DNA of 64,000 nt from CAZKHG01 sp964552655 (GCA_964552655.1 CAZKHG010000016.1:1-64000), one strand, 5' to 3'; positions 45,084 through 55,649 are shown, counted from the first letter of the stretch. The notes: a model not told the origin generated them from the sequence alone. Translations and numbers: made by a program.

Positions 45084-45209
45084 CTCTTTGCTATTTTAAT
45101 TTAACGTATTGATTTAAAAAGTTACCAAGAACAATTTTAAAATTCATATTCTTTAATAATCCCCGAAATATCAGTAATCAAATAGCTACTATTGGGTAAC
45201 AATTATTTA

Positions 45210-46679
45210 CTAACGACTATAATTTGGCGCTTCCCGGGTGATTGAAACATCATGAGGATGACTTTCAACTATTCCGGCATGCGTAATTTGAATGAACTTA
45301 GCTTCTTTCAGCTTTTCTATATTAGGAGCACCACAATAGCCCATGCCAGCTCTGATTCCACCCACAAGCTGATAAAAAACCTCGCTGAGGGTACCTTTGT
45401 ATGGAACCCGGGCAGCAATACCCTCAGGGACTAATTTTTTGATATCATCTTCTACATCCTGAAAATACCGATCTTTAGATCCCTGTTGCATGGCTTCAAT
45501 CGAACCCATCCCACGGTAAGACTTGAATTTACGCCCATTGAATATAATTGTTTCCCCGGGTGATTCCTCAACACCGGCAAAGAGTGATCCTGCCATAATG
45601 GTATCGGCGCCAGCAGCTAATGCTTTAACAATGTCGCCGGAGTAACGGATTCCACCATCTGCAATTATGGGAATATTTTTACCTTTTAAAGCTTTGGCCA
45701 CCTCAAAAATTGCATAAAGTTGCGGAACTCCTACACCGGCTATTATTCTTGTTGTACAGATAGAACCTGGTCCAATCCCAACTTTTACAGCATCGGCGCC
45801 TGCTTTATAAAGCGCTAGTGCTGCAGCACCTGTTGCTATGTTTCCAACAACGATATCCAAACCGGGATATTCCTTTTTTACTTTTTTTAGCATATCCACA
45901 ACACCCTTGGTATGACCGTGGGCTGTGTCTATTACCACTGCATCAACTTTAACATCTACGAGCGCTTTGACCCGTTCCATAGTATCAGAAGTTACGCCAA
46001 CTCCGGCTGCTACCCTTAGTCTGCCCTTGCTGTCCTTGCTGGAAAAAGGGTTATCCTTAACCTTTGTGATATCCTTGTAGGTAAGTAACCCAATTAACTT
46101 ATTGTTCTCATCAACAACAGGCAACTTCTCAATTTTATGCTTTTGCAGTATAGAAGCAGCTTTATCCAGATCAATAGATTTAGAAGTGGTTATAAGACCT
46201 TCACTGGTCATCACCTCTTTAATCGGGCGGCGCATAGCCTTTTGGAAACGAAGATCGCGGTTGGTAACAATCCCGATAAGCTTATTTTCTTTATCCACAA
46301 CGGGGATTCCGCCTATATGATATTCCTGCATCAGGTTTAAAGCATCCCCGACAGTTGCATTAGGCTGAATGGTGATGGGATCGTAAATCATGCCACTTTC
46401 AGCTCGCTTTACATCTTTTACCTGTTTAGCCTGGGCTTCAATAGACATATTTTTATGGATAACCCCAATCCCTCCTTCTCTTGCAATAGCGATTGCCAGT
46501 GCCGATTCGGTTACAGTATCCATAGCCGCAGAAACAATGGGTGAATTGAGCTCAATGTTTCTTGAAAAACGGGTTTTCAAATCAACATTGCGGGGCAGAA
46601 CCTCTGAATATGCAGGGATTAAAAGTACATCATCAAATGTAAGACCCTGTGATATAACTTTTTCTTCGTATTGCGACAT
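45210..46679 (-). CDS. guaB: IMP dehydrogenase
   Basis: GuaB oxidises IMP to XMP, the committed step of GTP synthesis, with NAD+. The protein has 489 residues, the usual length. The catalytic Cys308 lies in the loop GPGSICTTR. The two CBS domains (about 95-205) interrupt the barrel, as in most bacterial forms. The flap carries the [14 protein letters not shown] segment, and the C-terminal YKGTLSE motif is present. It is a single gene. The preceding 250-bp gap to the divergent recQ gene should hold promoters for both. Confidence 0.97.
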   Translation of the reverse strand: MSQYEEKVISQGLTFDDVLLIPAYSEVLPRNVDLKTRFSRNIELNSPIVSAAMDTVTESALAIAIAREGGIGVIHKNMSIEAQAKQVKDVKRAESGMIYDPITIQPNATVGDALNLMQEYHIGGIPVVDKENKLIGIVTNRDLRFQKAMRRPIKEVMTSEGLITTSKSIDLDKAASILQKHKIEKLPVVDENNKLIGLLTYKDITKVKDNPFSSKDSKGRLRVAAGVGVTSDTMERVKALVDVKVDAVVIDTAHGHTKGVVDMLKKVKKEYPGLDIVVGNIATGAAALALYKAGADAVKVGIGPGSICTTRIIAGVGVPQLYAIFEVAKALKGKNIPIIADGGIRYSGDIVKALAAGADTIMAGSLFAGVEESPGETIIFNGRKFKSYRGMGSIEAMQQGSKDRYFQDVEDDIKKLVPEGIAARVPYKGTLSEVFYQLVGGIRAGMGYCGAPNIEKLKEAKFIQITHAGIVESHPHDVSITREAPNYSR

Positions 46680-46842
46680 GGCTTAATTTTTGATTTTTAA
46701 AGGCGCCAAGTTACAAAAAATTGACAGACTGACAAGAAGTTAATCTCTTTACTAACTTCTTAAATTCAGCTAAATCTTTTTTAATAACTCGTTAAAACAG
46801 CTGTTGTTATTACAAATTATCCCAACACTTGGTAGGATATTA

Positions 46843-46850
46843 TAACTTTG
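46843..46850 (+). promoter_or_regulatory. -7 promoter element before recQ
   Basis: TAACTTTG fits TAnnTTTG and lies 80 bp before the recQ start. A -33 TTTG at the expected distance is not evident. Confidence 0.35.
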
Positions 46851-46930
46851 TTTAATCCACCTTGCGACATGTAGGGAAAACAACAATAAATCACTTTAAA
46901 AACTATTTTTGTATAATAATATTCTCTTAA

Positions 46931-48844
46931 TTGGAAATTTTTTATCAGATATTAAAGAAACATTGGGGCCTTTCAACCTTTCGCCCACTTCAAGAGGAGA
47001 TTATTCGTTCTGTTTATGAAGGGAATGACACATTGGCTCTGATGCCAACCGGTGGCGGGAAATCCATTACATTTCAGGTTCCTGCCCTGGCAAAGGAAGG
47101 TATTTGCCTGGTTATCACACCCCTAATCGCACTGATGAAGGACCAGGTAGAGAACCTGAAAAAAAGAGGTATTAAAGCAGTGGCAATTCATTCGGGTATG
47201 ACCCGTCATGAGATTGATATCGAACTGGATAATTGTATATATGGTGATTTTAAATTCATTTACCTATCACCCGAGCGACTTACCACTCCATTGTTCAGGG
47301 AAAGGTTAAAAAAGCTGAAGGTGAACCTGATTGCCATTGATGAATCGCATTGTATATCGCAATGGGGATATGATTTTCGACCCTCCTATATGAGGATAGC
47401 CGAGCTAAGGGGTTTAATTCCCGATGCTCCTTTTCTGGCTCTCACTGCCACTGCAACACCCGAGGTTGCCAATGATATTCAGGAAAAGTTGCACTTCCGG
47501 CAGAAGAATATACTGAAGATGAGCTTCGAACGGAAAAACCTGGTTTACCTGGTTCGCAATGTCGAAGATAAAAATAAGCACCTGATTAAAATAGTAACCA
47601 GCATTCCAGGGAGCGGAATTGTATATGTCCGGAACAGGGAAAAAACCAGAGAAATAGCATTGCTTCTCCGGAAAGAGGGAATTGCTGCAGATTTTTACCA
47701 CGCCGGTTTATCGCCTGAAATGAGAAATACCCGGCAGGATGAATGGAAAAAAGGATCAACCAAGGTTATAGTATCAACTAACGCATTCGGGATGGGCATT
47801 GATAAACCGGATGTACGTTTTGTAATCCACATGGATTTGCCCGATTCTCCGGAAGCCTACTTTCAGGAAGCAGGTAGGGCCGGGCGGGACCTAAATCTTG
47901 CTTATGCTATTCTACTCTACAACGAATCCGATAAATCAAAAATTGAACAACGGATTGAGGCCAATTTCCCCGAAAATGATGAGATCAGAAGGGTTTATCA
48001 GGCTTTGGGCTCTTTTTTCCAGGTGGCTGTTGGCGCTGGTAAAGGTGAGGTTTACGATTTTAACTTGATGGATTTTGCATCCACCTATAAGTTGAACACT
48101 GTAAAGGCTTACAACTCATTAAAATTCCTTGAGCGTGAGGGGTACATCGAGCTTACTGATGAGCTGGATAATCCAAGCCGGCTTATGTTTATTGTCGGAC
48201 GGGAGGAGCTGTACAAGTTTCAGGTGGCCAATGCAGAGCTTGATAAATTTATAAAAGTAATTTTACGCGCTTTCACCGGCATTTTCTCTCATTATGTTAA
48301 TATTGATGAGGTTTGGCTGGCAAGAGTTTCTGGTATCCCTGCAGATCAGGTCATTGAAAACCTAAAGAAATTATCAAAATTCAAGATAGTCAACTACATC
48401 CCTAAAAAGAAAACACCTTTGATAATATATACCGAGGAACGGCTTGATGATAAGAATTTATTCCTAAGTCAGGAAAACTATAAACTCCGCAAGGAAAGAT
48501 TCCTGAAAAGAATTGAAGCAATGGTCAATTATGCCAGCCAGCAGACTAAATGCAGAAGCCAGTTCCTGCTCGATTATTTCGGAGAAAAGGACTCTTACCG
48601 TTGTGGGCATTGTGATATCTGCACTTCTCGCAATGAACTAGAAATGAGCAAGATGGAATTTGACAAAATTCTAACTTTAATAAAGGAAAAGCTCGATAAG
48701 GGCCCTACCAAACTGGAATCGCTGGTTGATTCAATTGGGCTAAAACCCGATAAAGTTTTAAAGGTTATTCACTTCCTGCTGGATAACAATAAAATAGTTA
48801 AATCCCGGGAAAATCTGCTTACTTGGTGGAGTAAAGCGGATTAG
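46931..48844 (+). CDS. recQ: RecQ-family ATP-dependent DNA helicase
   Basis: The 637-residue protein has Walker A MPTGGGKS (38-45), the DESH box (137-140) followed by CISQWGYDFRPSY, and motif VI QEAGRAGRD. The RecQ-Ct zinc site has cysteines in TKCRSQF, RCGHCDIC and following sequence. An HRDC domain is not evident after residue 560; a winged-helix-like tail is present instead. The likely start is TTG at 46931: the codon just before it in frame is TAA, and the first in-frame ATG lies inside Walker A, too late to be useful. It acts in recombinational repair in the cytoplasm. Confidence 0.93.
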   Translation: MEIFYQILKKHWGLSTFRPLQEEIIRSVYEGNDTLALMPTGGGKSITFQVPALAKEGICLVITPLIALMKDQVENLKKRGIKAVAIHSGMTRHEIDIELDNCIYGDFKFIYLSPERLTTPLFRERLKKLKVNLIAIDESHCISQWGYDFRPSYMRIAELRGLIPDAPFLALTATATPEVANDIQEKLHFRQKNILKMSFERKNLVYLVRNVEDKNKHLIKIVTSIPGSGIVYVRNREKTREIALLLRKEGIAADFYHAGLSPEMRNTRQDEWKKGSTKVIVSTNAFGMGIDKPDVRFVIHMDLPDSPEAYFQEAGRAGRDLNLAYAILLYNESDKSKIEQRIEANFPENDEIRRVYQALGSFFQVAVGAGKGEVYDFNLMDFASTYKLNTVKAYNSLKFLEREGYIELTDELDNPSRLMFIVGREELYKFQVANAELDKFIKVILRAFTGIFSHYVNIDEVWLARVSGIPADQVIENLKKLSKFKIVNYIPKKKTPLIIYTEERLDDKNLFLSQENYKLRKERFLKRIEAMVNYASQQTKCRSQFLLDYFGEKDSYRCGHCDICTSRNELEMSKMEFDKILTLIKEKLDKGPTKLESLVDSIGLKPDKVLKVIHFLLDNNKIVKSRENLLTWWSKAD

Positions 48845-48928
48845 GATTATCATTATGCATATACTTAATTTCGTTCCTTGTAACCTTATATTCATCCACT
48901 TTTATTCTGGTTACCAGTAACTTCTTTT

Positions 48929-48936
48929 TATATTTG
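48929..48936 (+). promoter_or_regulatory. -7 promoter element before the DUF5063 gene
   Basis: TATATTTG is an exact match to TAnnTTTG and lies 40 bp before the ATG at 48977. The -33 element is weak. Confidence 0.45.
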
Positions 48937-48976
48937 CAGACAATTTTATTTTTATCAAGTCATTAAGAATTAATAA

Positions 48977-49582
48977 ATGGATACTAAAGCCATTGTTTAT
49001 AGCAGAAATACTGTAGAGTTTGCAACAGTTGCAAAAGAATACTGTGCATTTCTGGAAAATGCAAATACCCACACCCGGCTTTCATTTATAACGGCAGCAC
49101 ATAAACTATTGCCACTGCTTTACTATAAGTCAACTGTTTTACCCGATACTGAACCAATTCTGGAAGAAACAAACGAAAAATTTGTTGAGGAGGATCTTTA
49201 CAACAGCATATTAAATAAACTTAAAACCATCTTCGGGCAATTTGATGATTTTATTGAAGTGAACGATCCACGGGCAGATCAGAATGCAGGGAATATCATT
49301 GCAAATATATCAGAATACCTTACAGATATATATCAGGATCTGAAAAATTTTACCATGCTTTACCAGGTTGGTAATGTTGAGGTTATGAATGATGCCCTTT
49401 GGGAGTGCCATTCAAACTTCAAGGATTTCTGGGGTATCAGGTTGGCCAACTCCATTAAGGCATTGCACGTTTTGCTTTACACCGGGTTAGATCTTGAACA
49501 GGGTGACAGAAAACATGGGGAAAGCGAGCCCGATACCAGCGAATGGTTTATTACACAACGACAAAAAGATTTCAGGAAATAA
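48977..49582 (+). CDS. DUF5063 family protein
   Basis: This 201-residue helical cytoplasmic protein has the Bacteroidota DUF5063 layout: an N-terminal helical part with VEFATVAKEYCAFLENAN, acidic middle, and NPDLFW-like C-terminal WECHSNFKDFWGIRLANSI. No catalytic motif is evident and no function is known. The gene ends 1 bp before the exonuclease gene, and this linkage suggests a shared role in nucleic-acid metabolism. The stop (TAA 49580-49582) and next ATG (49584) are separated by a single base. Confidence 0.75.
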   Translation: MDTKAIVYSRNTVEFATVAKEYCAFLENANTHTRLSFITAAHKLLPLLYYKSTVLPDTEPILEETNEKFVEEDLYNSILNKLKTIFGQFDDFIEVNDPRADQNAGNIIANISEYLTDIYQDLKNFTMLYQVGNVEVMNDALWECHSNFKDFWGIRLANSIKALHVLLYTGLDLEQGDRKHGESEPDTSEWFITQRQKDFRK

Positions 49583-49583
49583 T

Positions 49584-50159
49584 ATGTTTGCCGAAACTAT
49601 TGATAATGAGGATATCCTGAAATTGCCCCGCATTTCATTCCCTGGCGAAATAATGGTGATTAGCAATGTTAAGCAGCTGAAACAACTCCTTCCCCTATTC
49701 CAGAATTCCAAAATACTGGGTTTTGATACTGAAACAAAACCAAACTTTAAGAAGGGTCAAATGAATGGTGTTGCCATTATGCAACTTGCATCAGAAGATT
49801 ATACTTTGATCATCAGGCTTAAAGCCCTTGGTATTCCCGGAACCCTTAAAAAGCTCCTGGAGGATGATAATATTATCAAAGTGGGTGTCGCAATAAGAGA
49901 TGATCTTAAGGCGATTCAAAAGATTAAACATTTCACCCCGGGGGGATTTATCGACCTACAACAGCTGGCAAAGCAAAAAGGAATTGAAAGCCAGAGTGTT
50001 CGTAAGCTGGCTGCAATTGTGCTTAAAGCAAGAGTCTCTAAAAACCAGCAGCTATCAAACTGGGAATCCGAAAACTTAACAGATGCACAATTGCAATATG
50101 CCGCCACCGATGCCTGGATTTGCCGGGAAATATATTTAAAATTAACCGGCAACCTATAA
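49584..50159 (+). CDS. DEDDy-type 3'-5' exonuclease
   Basis: From the ATG at 49584 (1 bp after the DUF5063 stop) the protein has 191 residues. An upstream in-frame start lies inside the DUF5063 gene and gives unconserved residues, so it is rejected. The three exonuclease motifs are visible: Exo I LGFDTETKPNF, Exo II VGVAIRDDLKAI, and Exo III YAATDAWICREIY with the Tyr of the DEDDy group. It is a single RNase D/WRN-like domain with no HRDC part. It probably trims 3' ends of RNA or DNA. The RlmI-type gene follows 73 bp later. Confidence 0.88.
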   Translation: MFAETIDNEDILKLPRISFPGEIMVISNVKQLKQLLPLFQNSKILGFDTETKPNFKKGQMNGVAIMQLASEDYTLIIRLKALGIPGTLKKLLEDDNIIKVGVAIRDDLKAIQKIKHFTPGGFIDLQQLAKQKGIESQSVRKLAAIVLKARVSKNQQLSNWESENLTDAQLQYAATDAWICREIYLKLTGNL

Positions 50160-50232
50160 TTCATGAGGATTTCCAACAGCTACTTCAGATTGGTATATTT
50201 TTTTTAAACCTTGAACTTTCAAACCAGAACAA

Positions 50233-51417
50233 ATGAATTACCCAAAAATATTTCTTAAACCCGGTAAAGAGCAATCAATAAAACGATTTCATCCGTGGAT
50301 TTTTTCAGGAGCAATAAAAAGAATTGAAGGTACCGTTGAAGAAGGCGATATAATAGAAATATTTAGCAATACCGGTGATTATCTCGCCACCGGACACTAC
50401 CAGCCCAGTTCAATTAGTGTAAGGATATTTTCGTTTAAACATGAAAAAATTGACACAAACTTTTGGCGAGATAAACTTCAAAATGCGTTATACCTTAGGC
50501 AGGTGTTAGGGTTGTACCAGAGTAAACATACAAACATTTTCCGCCTTGTACATGGCGAAGGTGATGGATTACCCGGTTTAGTAATTGATATTTATGGTGC
50601 TACTGCTGTAATTCAATGCCATTCACTGGGGATGTTCAAAATTAGAGAAGAGCTTGCAAAACTTCTTTTGGATATTTTTGAAGGGAATCTAAAATCTGTT
50701 TACGATAAAAGCAGTGCCGCTCTGCCTTTTAAATCCGGAGTGGCTACTAACGATGAGTATATCATTGGCGGCGAAGTAAGCGACAAATTGCTTGAAAATA
50801 ACCTTCGGTTTAAAATTTCATGGGTTGAAGGTCAGAAAACCGGCTTTTTCTTAGATCAGCGGGAGAACAGGCTGCTTTTGCAATACTTATCTAAAGACAA
50901 AACAGTACTTAACGCCTTTGGTTATACCGGCGGATTCTCTGTTTACGCTATAGAAGGAGGTGCATCAAAGGTAGTTACCGTTGATAGCTCTGAGAAAGCC
51001 ATTGAGATGACCAACCAGAATGTTGCAATGAATTTTAAAGGTATTTCGCACCACACCTCAGTTTGTGATGATGTATTTGAGTACCTTAGAAAAGCTGATG
51101 AAAAGTATGATATTATTGTATTAGATCCACCGGCATTTGCAAAGCACAATGATGCGCTCCGAAATGCACTTCAGGCATATAAAAGACTAAATGCTGCAGC
51201 TATCCAGAAAATCAATCCCGGAGGGGTACTTTTTACATTCTCCTGCTCGCAGGTGGTAAATAAGGTTGATTTCAGGAATGCAGTATTTTCGGGGTGTGCA
51301 ATCACTGGCCGACAGGTGAAAATATTGCATCAGCTAACACAACCAGCCGATCACCCTATAAATATTTATCACCCGGAGGGTGAATATTTGAAAGGCCTGG
51401 TATTGCAGGTGGAATAG
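50233..51417 (+). CDS. RlmI-type class I SAM-dependent rRNA methyltransferase
   Basis: The 394-residue protein has an N-terminal PUA domain (about 1-75, with RFHPWIFSGAI), a middle domain with LVHGEGDGLPGLVIDIYG, and a Rossmann methyltransferase domain (about 190-394) bearing VLNAFGYTGGFSVYA (SAM loop), TVDSSEKAIE and IVLDPPAFAK (catalytic-type DPPxF). FTFSCSQVV follows, as in the RlmI/RlmK family that makes 5-methylcytosine in 23S rRNA. The exact target base in this organism is inferred only from the family. It is monocistronic or loosely linked to the exonuclease gene. Confidence 0.9.
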   Translation: MNYPKIFLKPGKEQSIKRFHPWIFSGAIKRIEGTVEEGDIIEIFSNTGDYLATGHYQPSSISVRIFSFKHEKIDTNFWRDKLQNALYLRQVLGLYQSKHTNIFRLVHGEGDGLPGLVIDIYGATAVIQCHSLGMFKIREELAKLLLDIFEGNLKSVYDKSSAALPFKSGVATNDEYIIGGEVSDKLLENNLRFKISWVEGQKTGFFLDQRENRLLLQYLSKDKTVLNAFGYTGGFSVYAIEGGASKVVTVDSSEKAIEMTNQNVAMNFKGISHHTSVCDDVFEYLRKADEKYDIIVLDPPAFAKHNDALRNALQAYKRLNAAAIQKINPGGVLFTFSCSQVVNKVDFRNAVFSGCAITGRQVKILHQLTQPADHPINIYHPEGEYLKGLVLQVE

Positions 51418-51563
51418 CCATTTACACCTTAAATAGCCTAAATTTCTTTAACCAAATCATTTCTAACATTGATCAGGTTGGGGTTGAACCTACTTATTAG
51501 TGGTCAAATTTTACTTTTATGGTTCTTAGGACAAACTAACTGAAACTAATGTTACTCATAATA

Positions 51564-51591
51564 GAAAAAAAACCGGAGAAAATCTCCGGTT
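51564..51591 (-). terminator. Rho-independent terminator of the TonB-linked receptor gene
   Basis: AACCGGAGA (51571-51579) and TCTCCGGTT (51583-51591) form a perfect 9-bp stem with an AAA loop (minus strand TTT), followed on the minus strand by a run of T (51565-51572). It lies 8 bp after the receiver's stop codon and is a textbook intrinsic terminator. Confidence 0.85.
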
Positions 51592-51598
51592 CCGATAA

Positions 51599-54082
51599 CT
51601 ACTGATTGCCAAATTCAGAATCATCATTATTATCCAATTGCTTATCACGCCTTTGCTTAAAATCATTTATCCGGTAGGAGAATCCAATAAATATGATTCT
51701 GCTTTCACGGAAATTCTCAGAGTAGGTGGTAAAGCCATCGCCCCATGTATCGGATTTGAATTTACGGGTATTAAAAATATCGCTCGCCCTTAATGTAATT
51801 GTTCCCTTGTTTTTTAAAACCATATAGCGAAGTCCTAGATCAACCCAGTAGAGTTCATAAGTCTTTCCCTGGCTACCTCCACCACCACCCATCATTCCCC
51901 GGTCTCCACCACCAACTCCAGATATTACAGGGCTGCGGTAGTTTCCATTCACTTGTAATTCAAGTCCTTTCAAAATTGTGAACGATGAAGTGAATTTGGT
52001 AGTCCAGCTGTTACTTTCACTAGCAGCCTGGTTAACCAGTTCATTACCATCCAGTTTTGCTTTAAAAAAGCTGAAACTCCCATTAACCTTCCACCAATTA
52101 TTAATCGTTTGTGAGAAAACAACTTCTGCACCCAGAGTCGAGCCACTGGTAAGATTTTTAAAGGTTGATTTCAGTGTGTCTTCAGCTGATGTTGGACCAG
52201 GGGTAAGTGTAGTTATCCTAGTTATTTTATTGGTAGTATTTCTATAAAACAATGTACTGCTAATATTGGTATTTTTGAAGTTCAACGAATGACCTATCTC
52301 ATAGGAGCTGGTGTACTCAGGTTTCAGGTAAGGGTTACCATAGCTGATGTTGTAAACATTTTCAATGCTGACAAATGGATTTAATACCCTGCCCTGCGGT
52401 CTGTTAACCCGTTTGCTGTATGAAACCTGCAATGAGTTAACTTTATTGATATCCCATTTAATATGAGCGCTCGGAAAATAGTTGAAAAGGGAAACATTGG
52501 CCACTTTATCCTGAGTTCTTTGATCAATCTTCTTGATTTGATCTTCAACCCTGACTCCTCCCTGATAGCTGATGGGTCCAACTTTATTTGAGTAAATGAG
52601 GTAACCTGCATAAATCTGATCGTCGAAAATAAAACGGTTGGAGAGGTTTGCAGTATCGCTCCATGTATTTAGCAAGGGTAAGTATGTTTTAAAAACATAA
52701 TCAGCATCCTGATTGCGGATAATGCCTTTTACACCGGTTTCCATCCGACCCCCGTTACCAATAGGCATAACCAGGTCACTTTGGAAAACAAACGAGCTGC
52801 TTTTTCCATCAGTGTTTGATATATCGTTATTTAATATTCCGCTTCTCGTTCTATCAATTTTTGAATCTGAAATCCGACCATTACCTGAGTAAAAAGCATC
52901 AACAGTGAACTCCTGTCCAGGTTTATCAAAGGTTCTTTTATAGTTAAGGGTCAACTCTTGGCCACCCATATCATTTTTATTATCAGAATTCTCATCAATT
53001 AAAGGGATGGAATTAAACAATGTGGTGGAAAACTCCTTCCCGTTAAAGGTTCTTGCATTTAAAGCACCTGTTAATGACAAGGTATTCTGGTTATTGATAA
53101 AATAATCTATCCCGGCACGAAAATTATTGGAGTTACCCCCGTTATTATTATCCTCATTTTGGAATTGGCTACCGCCATCGGAAATCCTGTTGGAAGTACC
53201 ATAACCTGTAGAGTAAAAATGACGATAATCGAGATTTCCAAATACGTTGATTTTCCCCTGGCGAACATTCAGATTAATAGTACCTGAGTACTTATCGCCG
53301 GTACCAGCATTTAATGAAACCATCCCATGATATCCTGGGGTTTTCTTCTTTTTAAGGACGATGTTTAAAATACCAGACATGCCATCGGGATCATAGCGGA
53401 CAGATGGATTGGTTATAACCTCAACACTTTCGATAATACTTGCTGGTAATTCATCCAAACTGGCTATTTGAGAGGGGCGCCCATCAACCAGAATGGTTAG
53501 GTTGGAACTGCCACGAAGGCTAACGTTACCTTCAACATCCACCTCCACCGAAGGGATATTCCTCATAATATCCAGGGCAGTCCCACCCTCAGCGTTGATA
53601 TTGCGATCAACATTGATGACCGTTTTATCAAGGTTGTGTTGTAACATCGATTTCTGACCTGTCACAACAACTCCCTCAATCTGCTCAGAGGCAGGTTTTA
53701 ACTTCACCGTTTCAAGAATTAACTCGGGGGTTCTCGGGTTTACCATTACATTTTTCATTCTGAAATTGTTATACCCGATAAATTTAAAATCAACATAATA
53801 CCTTCCGTAGGGCACCTTTTCAATGGTAAAGTATCCGTTTTTATCAGATATTCCTCCGGTAACCAACGAGGAATCCCGTAAACTGTACAAGATAATATTT
53901 GCATACTCAACCGGTTGGCCATCGTTTTCATCAACTATCTTACCCTTAAGTGTTCCGGTGCCTGCACCCATGGGCATTTTCCCTTCACCAGACATTCTCT
54001 GAGGGCTTGAAACTTCCTGTGAGTAACTATTTAGCGAAAATAGAAAAACAGTGATAAGCAATAAATTTTTTAGATTCTTCAT
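51599..54082 (-). CDS. TonB-dependent-receptor-like outer-membrane protein
   Basis: The 827-residue protein has a signal peptide (ending NSYSQ, residue 22), a carboxypeptidase-regulatory-like domain (about 43-130, GTLKGKIVDENDGQPVEYA), a plug domain (about 135-250, VVVTGQ, IPSVEVDVEGNVSLRGSSNL, NPSVRYDPDGMSGI) and a long beta-barrel of the outer-membrane beta-barrel protein 3 type. A Gly/Met-rich loop lies near residue 740 (GGGDRGMMGGGGG). No SusD-like lipoprotein follows, so it is not a SusC of a polysaccharide locus. It may take up a metal complex or peptide, but the ligand cannot be told from the sequence. Confidence 0.85.
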   Translation of the reverse strand: MKNLKNLLLITVFLFSLNSYSQEVSSPQRMSGEGKMPMGAGTGTLKGKIVDENDGQPVEYANIILYSLRDSSLVTGGISDKNGYFTIEKVPYGRYYVDFKFIGYNNFRMKNVMVNPRTPELILETVKLKPASEQIEGVVVTGQKSMLQHNLDKTVINVDRNINAEGGTALDIMRNIPSVEVDVEGNVSLRGSSNLTILVDGRPSQIASLDELPASIIESVEVITNPSVRYDPDGMSGILNIVLKKKKTPGYHGMVSLNAGTGDKYSGTINLNVRQGKINVFGNLDYRHFYSTGYGTSNRISDGGSQFQNEDNNNGGNSNNFRAGIDYFINNQNTLSLTGALNARTFNGKEFSTTLFNSIPLIDENSDNKNDMGGQELTLNYKRTFDKPGQEFTVDAFYSGNGRISDSKIDRTRSGILNNDISNTDGKSSSFVFQSDLVMPIGNGGRMETGVKGIIRNQDADYVFKTYLPLLNTWSDTANLSNRFIFDDQIYAGYLIYSNKVGPISYQGGVRVEDQIKKIDQRTQDKVANVSLFNYFPSAHIKWDINKVNSLQVSYSKRVNRPQGRVLNPFVSIENVYNISYGNPYLKPEYTSSYEIGHSLNFKNTNISSTLFYRNTTNKITRITTLTPGPTSAEDTLKSTFKNLTSGSTLGAEVVFSQTINNWWKVNGSFSFFKAKLDGNELVNQAASESNSWTTKFTSSFTILKGLELQVNGNYRSPVISGVGGGDRGMMGGGGGSQGKTYELYWVDLGLRYMVLKNKGTITLRASDIFNTRKFKSDTWGDGFTTYSENFRESRIIFIGFSYRINDFKQRRDKQLDNNDDSEFGNQ

Positions 54083-54229
54083 ATAATTATTAAATTAGAC
54101 TTATATTAAACATCAGTTTGACACCTTGGTTTAATCTAACTTGCGTTTGTATTTTGATTTTTTTTAACATTTTTCTTTTTTTTCTTTAACAAACATAGAT
54201 CTTTATCATACTTAATAACTTAATATTCA

Positions 54230-55564
54230 ATGAGAAACAAATTCTGTTTTATAATATTGATGATTATAATCATCAATGCTAATTTAAGCGGTCAACAAAA
54301 CTCAAACGCATTGGGGCAAGAGAACAAAATGCAGTGGTTTGCCGATGCCAAGCTGGGAATCTTCATTCACTGGGGTATCTATTCACTCGGCAATACCTCG
54401 GAATCATGGGCGTTCTATAATAAACAGATCAGCCATAAAGACTATATGAATCAGATTCAAAGTTTCACGGCAATAAATTACAACCCTGAGTATTGGGCTG
54501 ATCTGATTAAAAAGAGCGGAGCCCGGTATTCTGTTATCACCTCCAAACACCACGATGGTGTTGCATTATGGAATACCAATATGAACGATTTGAGCGTAGT
54601 AAAAAAATCACCGGCAAAAAAAGATGTACTCACTCCGTTTATCAATGCGCTAAGAAAACAGAATATAAAAGTTGGTTTATACTATTCACTGATTGATTGG
54701 TCATACCCGGATTACCCTGGTTTTACCCGAGATTCCAACAGATACGATATATCAAGAGATTCTGTCCGATGGGAAAAATTCCTAAAATTTTGCCATGGGC
54801 AAATATTCGAACTCTCAAATTTATATAACCCCGATTTATTCTGGTTTGATGGCGATTGGGAGCATAGCGCAAAGGAATGGAAGGCAGACTGGATACGAGA
54901 AATGATACTCAGCAAGAACGCAAATGCGATAATTAACGGGCGATTACAAGGTTATGGAGATTATGATACCCCTGAGCAGAATTTTCCGGTTTCACGTCCA
55001 TCCCTTAAATTCTGGGAACTTTGTATGACTACAAATGAATCGTGGGGTTTTTACAACACAGACACTAACTACAAAACGCCCTACGAACTTATTACCATCC
55101 TTGCAGATGTTATAAGCATGGGTGGCAATTTGCTGCTTGATATTGGCCCCAAGGAGGATGGCTCTGTTCCTGAAGAACAGGTTAAAATCCTTACAGAACT
55201 AGGTAAATGGACTTCAAAACACAGCGAAGCAATCTTTGGGACGCTAGGTGGGTTGCCACAAGGGCATTTTTATGGGCCAACCTCAATCTCCAAGGATTCA
55301 ACAGCTCTGTACTTATTCCTACAGGGTAACCCTTCAAATGAAATGGTTATAAAGGGATTACTAACCCCGATTAAAAAAATCACAGTGGTTGGCAGCCACA
55401 AAGATGTCGAATTTAAAATTGTTGGAAAGATCAGCTGGAGCTCAGTTCCGGGGTTAGTTTTTGTTAAAGTCCCAAAAAATATGCATGACACATATATGAC
55501 CGTTTTGAGGGTTGATCTGGAAAAACCACTAAAACTTTATAAGGGGAAAGGTGGGTTAAACTAG
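54230..55564 (+). CDS. Alpha-L-fucosidase (GH29)
   Basis: The 444-residue protein has a signal peptide (hydrophobic stretch to about residue 21). The GH29 features are LGIFIHWGIYSLG (43-55), SKHHDGVALW (105-114), and the nucleophile Asp207 in LFWFDGDWEH. A second domain (about 340-440) is a small beta-sandwich as usual in the family. The acid/base residue differs between subfamilies and cannot be fixed here. It would release fucose from glycans in the periplasm. It diverges from the receptor gene and ends in a strong hairpin. Confidence 0.92.
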   Translation: MRNKFCFIILMIIIINANLSGQQNSNALGQENKMQWFADAKLGIFIHWGIYSLGNTSESWAFYNKQISHKDYMNQIQSFTAINYNPEYWADLIKKSGARYSVITSKHHDGVALWNTNMNDLSVVKKSPAKKDVLTPFINALRKQNIKVGLYYSLIDWSYPDYPGFTRDSNRYDISRDSVRWEKFLKFCHGQIFELSNLYNPDLFWFDGDWEHSAKEWKADWIREMILSKNANAIINGRLQGYGDYDTPEQNFPVSRPSLKFWELCMTTNESWGFYNTDTNYKTPYELITILADVISMGGNLLLDIGPKEDGSVPEEQVKILTELGKWTSKHSEAIFGTLGGLPQGHFYGPTSISKDSTALYLFLQGNPSNEMVIKGLLTPIKKITVVGSHKDVEFKIVGKISWSSVPGLVFVKVPKNMHDTYMTVLRVDLEKPLKLYKGKGGLN

Positions 55565-55569
55565 AAATT

Positions 55570-55600
55570 AAGAGGGTTGCTGTTTTGCAGCAACCCTCTT
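55570..55600. terminator. Bidirectional hairpin between the fucosidase and hydrogenase operons
   Basis: A perfect 13-bp stem (AAGAGGGTTGCTG, 55570-55582; complement 55588-55600) closes a 5-nt TTTTG loop between two convergent genes. T-runs are short on both sides. Confidence 0.7.
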
Positions 55601-55649
55601 CCCTAAACAAACTATAAAAAAACCAATCCCACAACAGTTTAAATCGGGA

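Noticed and set aside
49494..49583. Longer N-terminus for the exonuclease gene overlapping DUF5063
   Set aside because: The upstream codons overlap a clear coding frame and give no conserved residues; ATG at 49584 fits directly after the stop.
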